The notes under the pieces are model-generated. The model saw only the letters and a list, made by a program, of their open reading frames with translations, did not search any database and had not been told where the DNA came from. Positions 22,543 through 30,393 of a stretch of DNA of 64,000 nt are shown piece by piece (the first letter of the stretch is position 1; each line of letters opens with the position of its first letter). Source of the stretch: Chryseobacterium balustinum. GTDB taxonomy: Bacteria > Bacteroidota > Bacteroidia > Flavobacteriales > Weeksellaceae. The DNA lies in assembly GCF_900168205.1 (NCBI RefSeq), contig NZ_FUZE01000006.1, positions 142,322 through 206,321 of the forward strand, read 5' to 3'. Position numbers and translations under genes: made by a program.

Positions 22543-23982
22543 TTATAAAATTACAGTCTGAATAGAATGTGCAGGTGCAGATAATTTTGCAGACATTCCT
22601 TCGATCCAAAGATTAGTATCGATGTCGTTATCAGAATCATTCATGATTACGGTGACCAACTGTCCGTTCTCATTCATGAAAGTTGTTGATGTTAAAGCTG
22701 CTCTGTTCGATGAAGTTCCGATTCTTTGAGCATTGGGCTTAATAAATTTTGAAACGTGACCTACGTAATAATATTCATAAGTATAATGAACTTCTCCAGT
22801 TTTTGTATCGGCTATAATCGGAGCAAAACAGAAATTCCCAACGTGATTTGGTCCGCCAGTTTCGTCTAAAAGAACGTTCCAATCTGTCCATAAAGCGGTT
22901 CCCTTATTGAAATCGTTGATCATATTTCTTCCATACAATTCACCTAAACTTACATCGTAAATTTTAGACATATCAAATTGCTCCTTACAACCTTCGGTAA
23001 ATGCTAAAAATTTATCTGGAAAAGCTCTTTGAGTTTCTGATAAATTATCGAATAGCTGCGTTTTATTGTTCCATGTTTCGTACCAGTGGTAGCCGATTCC
23101 GTGTGCATATTTTGAAGTTTCAGGATCGCTCAAGGTTGTGGTTGCTCTTTGGTAAATCAAATCACGATTGTGATCCCAAATCATTACTTTTTTATCTTTA
23201 AAACCATTTTTCCAAAGTGTTGGTCCTAGATTATTTTTAAGGAACTCCCCTTCCTCTTCAGCTGTATAGATACAAGATTCCCAAGTCTGGGTTGCCATAG
23301 GTTCGTTCTGAATCGTCAGTCCCCAAACATTGATTCCTTTTTTTTCGTATTCTTTGATGAATTTAATATAATAATCTGCCCAAGTCTGGTAAAAAGGGTT
23401 TTCTAATCTTCCTCCTTTCAGCATACTTTTATTAGATTTCATCCAAGCTGGTGGACTCCAAGGAGAAAAGTAAAAGGTAAAATCTTTCCCGATTGCTTTT
23501 TGAGCTTCTTTAATCATTGGGATTTTATACTTTTCATCGTGTGCAACATTGAATGATTTTAACGTTTTATCATTTTCTGTAACATAAGTATATGAATCGC
23601 TTGAAAAATCACACGAGTTCATGTTGGTACGCACAACCGTGTACCCCAAACCGTTTTTGCCATAATAAGCTTCAATAATTTCTTTCTGCTTATTCTTTGG
23701 AAGTTTATAGAACGTTTCGGCAGAGGCATCAGTAATTGCACCTCCTATTCCAATTAATTTCTGATATTTAAAATCAGGATCTACAAAAATGCAGGCATCC
23801 GTTTCTTTTGGCTGAGCCATTTTTTCAAATTCTACCATTCCTTTATCAACCATCTTTTCGTTGGTTTTAGAATTGGTGAAAATTACTTTTGCAGATTTTC
23901 CTGCATTTTTTTTCCAGTAGTTTTGTGCGTTTACATTCAAAGCCATTCCGACTACAAAACAACTTACAATTAGCTTTTTCAT
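22543..23982 (-). CDS. secreted GH30 glycoside hydrolase (beta-1,6-glucanase/glucosylceramidase-like)
   Basis: This 479-residue precursor has a Sec signal peptide (MKKLIVSCFVVGMALNVNAQ). The (beta/alpha)8 barrel of GH30 is recognised by GIGGAITDASAETF, SPWSPPAWMKSN, the acid/base Glu in TIQNEP and the nucleophile Glu in AFTEGC. A C-terminal beta-sandwich follows. GH30 enzymes of this type cut beta-1,6-glucan side chains or glucosyl linkages. It is the distal gene of the locus, 59 bases after the GH16 gene. It is distinct from the second GH30 at 27480 (about one third identical by eye). Confidence 0.92.
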   Translation of the reverse strand: MKKLIVSCFVVGMALNVNAQNYWKKNAGKSAKVIFTNSKTNEKMVDKGMVEFEKMAQPKETDACIFVDPDFKYQKLIGIGGAITDASAETFYKLPKNKQKEIIEAYYGKNGLGYTVVRTNMNSCDFSSDSYTYVTENDKTLKSFNVAHDEKYKIPMIKEAQKAIGKDFTFYFSPWSPPAWMKSNKSMLKGGRLENPFYQTWADYYIKFIKEYEKKGINVWGLTIQNEPMATQTWESCIYTAEEEGEFLKNNLGPTLWKNGFKDKKVMIWDHNRDLIYQRATTTLSDPETSKYAHGIGYHWYETWNNKTQLFDNLSETQRAFPDKFLAFTEGCKEQFDMSKIYDVSLGELYGRNMINDFNKGTALWTDWNVLLDETGGPNHVGNFCFAPIIADTKTGEVHYTYEYYYVGHVSKFIKPNAQRIGTSSNRAALTSTTFMNENGQLVTVIMNDSDNDIDTNLWIEGMSAKLSAPAHSIQTVIL

Positions 23983-24041
23983 TTATTTCTTCTTCTTTTT
24001 TATTTAAATTTAAACCACTCCGTCAAAAATTCTTTCGAATT

Positions 24042-24857
24042 TTAGTTATGTTTATTTTCGTATACTCTTACATAATCAATGTAATATTTCTGTGGGAAAA
24101 TGGTGTCATCAATTCCTTCTTTTCCGCCCCAAAATCCACCCACAGCCAAATTTAAAATAATGAAATACGGCTGATCAAAAGGCCACGCTTCATACGTTTT
24201 TTCTTTATTTTCATAGGTGAAAAACTTTTGATTATCGATGTAAATATCGATTTTTTCAGGCGTCCAATCTGCTTTATAAATATGAAATTTTTCGCTTGCA
24301 TCTTTCACAAACAAAGTATCTGTTTTCTGTGTTCCGATGATGTGATTGTACTTTTTTGTGTGAACTGAAGCATGAATATAGCCTTGATTAAAGCCTACAT
24401 GTTCCATGATATCTAATTCACCATCATCCGGCCATTTTTTCATGTTTTCGCTCATCATCCAGATTGCAGGCCAGCTTCCGCGACCTTTCGGAAGCTTGGC
24501 ACGAACTTCAACCGTTCCGTACTGAAAAGAAAATTTCCCTTTGGTTAAAAGCCTTGCGGAAGTATATTTATTTTTCTCCCAGTTTTCTTTTTTGGCTTCA
24601 ATCACAAGATTTCCATTTTCAACTCTTGCATTTTCCAGGCGATTCTTAGTATAAAACTGAGCTTCATTATTTCCGTAACCATCGCCTCCTACATCATAAT
24701 TCCATTTTGTGGAATCGGGTAATCCTTTATAATTAAACTCGTCATTCCAAATTAGTTTTCTGCTTGAATCAATTTTGTTTGAAGCACAATTTAATGATGA
24801 AAAAATTAAAGTTCCTCCGATTAAAAAGTGAATGATATGTTGGAATTTTATGTTCAA
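24042..24857 (-). CDS. GH16 family lipoprotein (laminarinase/beta-1,3-glucanase type)
   Basis: The 271-residue protein has the GH16 catalytic signature ELDIMEHVG (ExDxxE, nucleophile and acid/base) near residue 145. It also has flanking markers LIWNDEFNY, GRGSWPAIWM and FDQPYFIILNLAVGG. A hydrophobic segment ending in SSLNC gives a lipoprotein lipobox, so it is probably anchored at the cell surface. No ATG is present in the frame before the catalytic part. The only sensible start is TTG at 24855-24857 (MNIKFQHI), so it uses an alternative start. It belongs to the glucan locus. Confidence 0.9.
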   Translation of the reverse strand: MNIKFQHIIHFLIGGTLIFSSLNCASNKIDSSRKLIWNDEFNYKGLPDSTKWNYDVGGDGYGNNEAQFYTKNRLENARVENGNLVIEAKKENWEKNKYTSARLLTKGKFSFQYGTVEVRAKLPKGRGSWPAIWMMSENMKKWPDDGELDIMEHVGFNQGYIHASVHTKKYNHIIGTQKTDTLFVKDASEKFHIYKADWTPEKIDIYIDNQKFFTYENKEKTYEAWPFDQPYFIILNLAVGGFWGGKEGIDDTIFPQKYYIDYVRVYENKHN

Positions 24858-24879
24858 AGTTTAATTAAGTTTAATTTAT

Positions 24880-25030
24880 TTTCAAAGTTTGTCATTCTGA
24901 CGAAGGAAGAATCTCTATTACAAATGAATAGATTCCACGCTCCACTTCGTTCTGCTCTGAATGACAAACTCGGATTTATTTTCAAAGTTTGTCATGCTAA
25001 AATCATTTAGATTCTTTCAAGAATGACAAA
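24880..25030. repeat. GTCATTCTGACGAAGGAAGAATC-type intergenic repeat, two hairpin units
   Basis: The first unit has GTTTGTCATTCTGACGAAGG at its left arm and TCTGAATGACAAACT on the right (24888-24970). The second, shorter unit reads TTTGTCATGCTAAAATC ... AAGAATGACAAA (24988-25030). Each unit is preceded by the same TTTATTTTCAAAG stretch. It sits in the 252-base gap between bglX and GH16 and can fold into two stem-loops. It is not a gene. Confidence 0.8.
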
Positions 25031-25109
25031 TATTACGTTTACTTAAAAACTCACGTTTTTTACCACCAAAAGCGGGGTTTATCCCGCTCTTAGTTTTGTA
25101 AATTACTAT

Positions 25110-27332
25110 TTATTTTTCCCAATTAATTCTTTTTGTCTGAACATTTTGAGAATCGGTTCCCACCATAATATCGAATTTTCCAGCTTCCCAATCATAATTC
25201 AATTCATCATCATAGAATTTTAAATTTTCCGGAGTTAAGATAAAGTTGATTATTTTACTTTCTCCTTTTTTGATGAAAACTTTTTGGAAACCTTTCAATT
25301 CTTTAACAGGTCTTACTACTTTTCCAAATAAATCTCTGATGTACAATTGCACCACTTCTTCCCCATCATAATTTCCAGTGTTTGAAATAGTTACACCAAT
25401 ATTTAGCATCTGATTTCCTTTAAGGTTGGTTGAGCTTATATTCATTTCAGAATATTTAAATTGAGTATAACTTAAGCCATAACCAAACGGGAATTTAGGA
25501 TCGTTATCAAGATCAATATACGCTGAAACATAATTTCTATCGGTATTATTTTTGGCAGGTCTTCCTGTATTGTAATGATTGTAATAAACAGGAATCTGTC
25601 CTTCTGTTCTTGGGAAAGTCATTGGAAGTTTCCCACCCGGATTTACTGTCCCGAATAGAACATCTGCAATAGAATTTCCAGCTTCCGTTCCCAGCCACCA
25701 AGTGTAAACAATTGTCGAAATATTATCTGCAGCCCAATCAAAAACCAAAGGTCTTCCTGCATTGATCATTAAAACAATAGGTTTTCCAGTTTTAGCAATT
25801 TCTTTTAAAAGATCTTCCTGAACTCCCGAAAAGTGAATATTGCTTCTGCTTTTTGCTTCGCCGCTCATCGCGTGACCTTCACCTAAAGTCATAATCACAA
25901 CATCTGCTTTTTTCGCCGTTTCTACAGCTTCTGCAAACATAGATTTATCCTGATCATCAACATTCGCTCCTTTTGCATACAATAAAGAGGAATTTTTATC
26001 TAATTGATTTTTAATTCCATCAAACTGAGTGACAATCCTTTGGTTATCATCTTTAAATGAAATCGACCAAAAACCATGATTGGCAACTGTTTCTTTTCCA
26101 AAAGGACCAATCAACGCCACAGTTTTGGTAGATTTTGAAAGCGGAAGAATATTCTTTTCATTTTTAAGTAAAACAATACTTTTTGAACCAAATTCTCTTC
26201 CAAATTTTCTATTTTCCTGATTATTTAATTGCTGCTTTTGTCTTTTTTCATTACTAAATCTGTAAGGATCATCGAATAATCCCATTTCAAATTTTTTAAC
26301 TAAAATTCTTCTCGTTGCATCATCAATTAATTTAGAATCAACTTTTCCTTCCTGAACCAATTTTGGAAGTTCAGCCATATAAGCACGGCTTTCCATATCC
26401 ATATCTGTTCCTGCGTTAATCGCTTTTTCTGCTGCTTCCTTATTGTCTTTCGCATATCCGTGAGGAACCATTTCGCCAATACTTCCCCAGTCTGAAACGA
26501 CAAAACCTTTATAATTCCACTGATCTTTTAAAAGATTTCTTAAAATATATTTGTTTGCTGTTGCAGGAATTCCGTTAATATCATTAAAAGAATTCATAAA
26601 CGTGGCAACACCTGCTTCTACAGCTGCTTTGAAAGGAGGTAAATAAGTTTCATGTAATTGTCTTAAACTCATGTCAACAGAATTATAATCTCTTCCGCCA
26701 ACAGCCGCTCCATACGCTGCAAAATGTTTCGCACAAGCCATAATGGCGTCAAGATTTCCAAGACCTTTTCCCTGAAAACCTTTGATTCTTGCCAAACCAA
26801 TTTGCATTCCCAGATACGTATCTTCACCGGAACCTTCCATGACTCTTCCCCATCTCGGATCTCTTGCAATGTCGACCATTGGTGCAAAAGTCCAGTGAAT
26901 TCCATATGCTGAAGCTTCAGTTGCTGCAATTCGTTCTGATTTTTCAATTAATTTTAAATCCCAACTTGCCGCTTGTCCCAAATTTACCGGAAACGTTGTT
27001 CTGTACCCATGAATGACGTCCTGACCAAACAATAATGGGATCCTTAATCTAGATTTTAAAGCTAATTCCTGAAATTTTTTCGTTTCTTCTGCTCCTGCAA
27101 CATTGAGCATAGAACCAACTTTTCCTTTTTTTATTTCTTCTAAAACCGTTGCAGAATTTGAGTTTTGCGGGCCCGTTGCGTATTCAAAACCGCTGTATTG
27201 AACCAACTGCCCTACTTTTTCTTCCAATGTCATTTTAGACAACAGTTCAGAAACTTTTTGATCAATTGTTTTTTGTCCAAAAACATTGAAACCGAATACT
27301 GTAAATGCTAATATGAAATATATCTTCTTCAT
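25110..27332 (-). CDS. bglX: GH3 beta-glucosidase BglX-like
   Basis: The 740-residue precursor has a signal peptide (MKKIYFILAFTVFGFNVFGQ) and a GH3 N-terminal barrel with KHFAAYGAAVGGRDYN. The nucleophile Asp is in GFVVSDWGSI, and an alpha/beta sandwich domain with GEGHAMSGEAKSRS carries the likely acid/base Glu. The protein ends in a fibronectin-III-like domain (GEEVVQLYIRD). It would release glucose from oligosaccharides produced by the GH16 and GH30 enzymes in the periplasm. The length matches BglX. It starts at ATG 27330-27332. Confidence 0.94.
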   Translation of the reverse strand: MKKIYFILAFTVFGFNVFGQKTIDQKVSELLSKMTLEEKVGQLVQYSGFEYATGPQNSNSATVLEEIKKGKVGSMLNVAGAEETKKFQELALKSRLRIPLLFGQDVIHGYRTTFPVNLGQAASWDLKLIEKSERIAATEASAYGIHWTFAPMVDIARDPRWGRVMEGSGEDTYLGMQIGLARIKGFQGKGLGNLDAIMACAKHFAAYGAAVGGRDYNSVDMSLRQLHETYLPPFKAAVEAGVATFMNSFNDINGIPATANKYILRNLLKDQWNYKGFVVSDWGSIGEMVPHGYAKDNKEAAEKAINAGTDMDMESRAYMAELPKLVQEGKVDSKLIDDATRRILVKKFEMGLFDDPYRFSNEKRQKQQLNNQENRKFGREFGSKSIVLLKNEKNILPLSKSTKTVALIGPFGKETVANHGFWSISFKDDNQRIVTQFDGIKNQLDKNSSLLYAKGANVDDQDKSMFAEAVETAKKADVVIMTLGEGHAMSGEAKSRSNIHFSGVQEDLLKEIAKTGKPIVLMINAGRPLVFDWAADNISTIVYTWWLGTEAGNSIADVLFGTVNPGGKLPMTFPRTEGQIPVYYNHYNTGRPAKNNTDRNYVSAYIDLDNDPKFPFGYGLSYTQFKYSEMNISSTNLKGNQMLNIGVTISNTGNYDGEEVVQLYIRDLFGKVVRPVKELKGFQKVFIKKGESKIINFILTPENLKFYDDELNYDWEAGKFDIMVGTDSQNVQTKRINWEK

Positions 27333-27359
27333 TTATAATTACTTTTATTTAGCTTATAA

Positions 27360-27453
27360 TTTAACGCAAAGTTCGCAAAGATTTTTTGGTAAATAATGCT
27401 TTGATTTTTAAGTTCGCAAAGGCATTCTACTTAGCAAAGATCACAAAAGTTTT
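27360..27453. repeat. dispersed intergenic repeat, AACGCAAA...AGCAAAG family, copy 2
   Basis: TTTAACGCAAAGTTCGCAAAG, then TTAAGTTCGCAAAGGCATTC, TACTTAGCAAAGATCAC and a T-run align with the copy at 9017-9107. The repeat occupies most of the 147-base gap between the GH30 and bglX genes. It has internal GTTCGCAAAG direct repeats. Confidence 0.75.
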
Positions 27454-27479
27454 TCACTCAATATAAATTCTAGAAAATT

Positions 27480-28916
27480 CTAATTTAAAAAAATATAGGT
27501 TGCCACAGAACTTCCGGTAATTGTAACCGGAGCTGTTTTTTGATTATATTTTATATTGAAACTTTCATCCGATTTATTATTATTCTGAACAATCAAAACC
27601 GTTTTACCTTCCGGAGTTTTAAAAGCAACCGTAGCCAAGTTTTCCGTTTGTGTAGAAGCTATTCTCTGAGAATTTGCCGGAACAAATTTTGAAGCATGAG
27701 CAATAATATAATACGCAACATTTCTTGTGAAATTTTCACTGTCTGAAACCGTAATTGCTCCTTTACATTCTGTACAACCTCCCGGTGTATGCGGTTTGTA
27801 TTGAGTATCATTCGCTAAATTCCATTCTAAAGCAATTTTACTCCAGTTTCTCATCGATCCGATGACAACATTTCTGGTGTGCCAGTTTAGATCTTCATTA
27901 AAGGTACCTTTTGCACCTGTCCACTGTTCTGTAAAATAAAGATTTTTATCTGGATGCGCATCGTGAACAGTACTCAAAGCTGAAATATCACCTTCATACA
28001 AATGAAAAGCAGAACCGTCGATATATTGATTGGCTGCTGAATCATTTAAAATATTAATGGCATATTCAGGTTTATTGCAATTGTGATCGTAAACAACGAT
28101 TTTGGTTTTAATATTATTTGATTTAAAAATCGGACCTAAACTTTGCTTAATGAAATCTCTCTGCTGATCTGAAATCATCAGTAAACTTGGATTATTTCCG
28201 GGATGTAAAGGCTCGTTTTGAGGAGTCACGGCATCAATTGCAATTCCTTCTTTCTGCATTCCCTGAATATATTTTACGAAATATTTTGCGTAAACATCAT
28301 AATATTCAGTTTTTAAACTTCCACCAATCGATTTACCATTGTCTTTCATCCAAACCGGAGGTGACCAAGGTGCTGCAATGATTTTGATTTTAGGATTAAT
28401 GGCTAAAATTTCTTTTAACATAGAAATTAGGTCTTTATCTCTTGCCAAACTGAATTTTGAAAGAGAAGGATCGGTTTGACCCTCCGGTAAATCGTCATAA
28501 GAAAAAACCTCGCCATCCAAATCGGACGCACCAATGCTCAATCTTAAATAACTTATTGAAATGGAGTTCTTATCATTCCCAAAAAGTTCGTTTAAAAGTG
28601 CTTTTCTTTTTGAAGGCGAGAGACGATTGATTACTTCAACACTTCCGCCGGTCAATGTATATCCAAAACCATCAATATATTGAAACTTTTGAGCGTCGTC
28701 AATTTCAATATTCTGAAAGTTATTAGAAGTATTTACAAAAGTTAATGCATTTTGCTGCTGTAATTTTACGCTTTCATCACCTTTTGTCATCCAGATTTGA
28801 ACTTTATTTTCTGTATTTGCTACAGATTTACACGAAGATAAAGGCAAAAGTACCACACCACTAAATAGCAGTGCAGTACTTTTTAAAAAGAAACTATATG
28901 AATTTTTGTTTAACAT
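27480..28916 (-). CDS. GH30 glycoside hydrolase lipoprotein
   Basis: A 478-residue lipoprotein (lipobox LLPLSSC, Cys about 29) of GH30. The markers are YIDGFGYTLTGGSVE, AAPWSPPVWMKDNG, the acid/base Glu in TPQNEP and the nucleophile in YFTEQWTG, with a C-terminal beta domain (ENLATVAFKTPEGKTVLIVQNN). GH30 members of this kind cleave beta-1,6-linked glucan. It begins two bases after the SusD stop, so it is co-transcribed and probably displayed on the outer membrane next to SusC/SusD. Confidence 0.92.
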   Translation of the reverse strand: MLNKNSYSFFLKSTALLFSGVVLLPLSSCKSVANTENKVQIWMTKGDESVKLQQQNALTFVNTSNNFQNIEIDDAQKFQYIDGFGYTLTGGSVEVINRLSPSKRKALLNELFGNDKNSISISYLRLSIGASDLDGEVFSYDDLPEGQTDPSLSKFSLARDKDLISMLKEILAINPKIKIIAAPWSPPVWMKDNGKSIGGSLKTEYYDVYAKYFVKYIQGMQKEGIAIDAVTPQNEPLHPGNNPSLLMISDQQRDFIKQSLGPIFKSNNIKTKIVVYDHNCNKPEYAINILNDSAANQYIDGSAFHLYEGDISALSTVHDAHPDKNLYFTEQWTGAKGTFNEDLNWHTRNVVIGSMRNWSKIALEWNLANDTQYKPHTPGGCTECKGAITVSDSENFTRNVAYYIIAHASKFVPANSQRIASTQTENLATVAFKTPEGKTVLIVQNNNKSDESFNIKYNQKTAPVTITGSSVATYIFLN

Positions 28917-28918
28917 AT

Positions 28919-30382
28919 TTAATATCCAGGATTTTGAGTTAAATTCGGATTATTATCCAATTGAGTTTGTGGAATTGGCCACAATAATCTGTTTTGATTT
29001 AAATTATTTACGTAAGGTAAAAGATTTCCATTGGCATCTCTTTGCTGTGAAAGTATAGAAATTGCTTTTCCAGTTCTTTTTAAATCAAACCATCGGTGAC
29101 CTTCGAATGCTAATTCTAGCTTTCTTTCTTTTAGAATTTTATTAATTCCGTCTTCTGTATTGGCAATGGTGATAGGAGTTAAACTTGAATTAGCTCTTGC
29201 TCTTACCTGATTAACTAAAGTTGCTGCATCTGCAAAATTTCCTTGACGAACTAAAGCTTCAGCTCTGATTAACAATAAATCAGCATACCTCATTACGTAG
29301 AAATTCTGATGCCCTGTAGTGAGTCTCATTTTATACATAAAAGGGAAATTATTGCTTTGCCAGAAATTATCTGACCAGCTCACCGTAGTCGGTGAAAACC
29401 AAATGCTTGAATTTTTTCTTACATTATCACCTTCCGTGTTAAAAGTGTTTACAATGTCGTAAGAAGGAGTATTGAATTTTTTCCAATCTGTGCCAAAAAA
29501 CATAGAAGATCCCCATGCCCAAAGATTTCCTGCATTTCCGTTAGATTCGAAAATAGATTCTGCATTAGCTTCGTGATTTCCATCAAAAAGTTGATCGTAA
29601 ACAGGAAGTAACGAATATCCTTGTCCCATTAACTGAGTTGTATAATCAATTACTTTTGCATAGTCAGGATTTGGCTTTGTTGCATAAACTTTTGCCAATA
29701 AAGATAATGCTAAACCTCTTGTTGCTCTATATTTATTTGAACTTGCAGGCGCGTTTGCTAGAGCTCCTTCTAAATCTGCAATAATTTGAGCATATACTTC
29801 ATTTACTGGTTTTCTTGTTGGGTAAATCTGATCATAAACTTCATCAAAATTTTCATCATTTACTCCAATTACAGCTTTTGTAACCAAAGGAAAATCTCCC
29901 CAGAGCTGTACTCCATGGAAATTATACATTGCCCGCATAATCGCAGCTTCAGATTTCATTTCTGATTTTCGAGTGCTTGTAAGTACTGGATCTGGAATAT
30001 TATCTACATAATTTAATATTTTATTACAGTTATTGATAAATGTAAATAAGTAATTCCAATCTCTGTTGACATTCGAGTTCGTAGCAATAATTCTATACTC
30101 ATCAATTTGAAAATTTTGAACATTATCACTTCCGGCATGAGCAATTTCGGTTTGGGCATCTCCATTGAAGAAATAATCCAGTTGCCAATATTCATTCCCT
30201 AAATCTACATAGATAGCTGTCATTAAACTTTCAGCCTCTCCAGCCGTGGTGTAGGGTGCATCGGTAAGTGGGATAATCTTATCAGTAATTGGCTCAGTAT
30301 CTAGATAATCACTACAAGAGGTAATTCCTAATGTTAAAGTAGTACCAAGCAAAAAATAATATATTGTTTTATTGAATTTCAT
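28919..30382 (-). CDS. SusD/RagB family nutrient-binding outer-membrane lipoprotein
   Basis: The 487-residue lipoprotein (lipobox TLGITSC, Cys about 23) has the SusD architecture: a YLDTEPITD start, four TPR-like helix pairs (AAIMRAMYNFHGVQLWGDFPLV, ALSLLAKVYA) and the C-terminal ELAFEGHRWFDLKRTGKA and LLWPIPQTQLDNNPNLTQNPGY. It captures glucan oligosaccharides at the surface and hands them to SusC. It starts 11 bases after susC and is followed two bases later by the GH30 lipoprotein. Confidence 0.96.
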   Translation of the reverse strand: MKFNKTIYYFLLGTTLTLGITSCSDYLDTEPITDKIIPLTDAPYTTAGEAESLMTAIYVDLGNEYWQLDYFFNGDAQTEIAHAGSDNVQNFQIDEYRIIATNSNVNRDWNYLFTFINNCNKILNYVDNIPDPVLTSTRKSEMKSEAAIMRAMYNFHGVQLWGDFPLVTKAVIGVNDENFDEVYDQIYPTRKPVNEVYAQIIADLEGALANAPASSNKYRATRGLALSLLAKVYATKPNPDYAKVIDYTTQLMGQGYSLLPVYDQLFDGNHEANAESIFESNGNAGNLWAWGSSMFFGTDWKKFNTPSYDIVNTFNTEGDNVRKNSSIWFSPTTVSWSDNFWQSNNFPFMYKMRLTTGHQNFYVMRYADLLLIRAEALVRQGNFADAATLVNQVRARANSSLTPITIANTEDGINKILKERKLELAFEGHRWFDLKRTGKAISILSQQRDANGNLLPYVNNLNQNRLLWPIPQTQLDNNPNLTQNPGY

Positions 30383-30393
30383 AAGAGTTTAAA

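Noticed and set aside
24885..25030. CRISPR-like array from the repeated TTTATTTTCAAAGTTTGTCAT
   Set aside because: Only two copies, unequal spacing, and each is part of a hairpin element; not a CRISPR.
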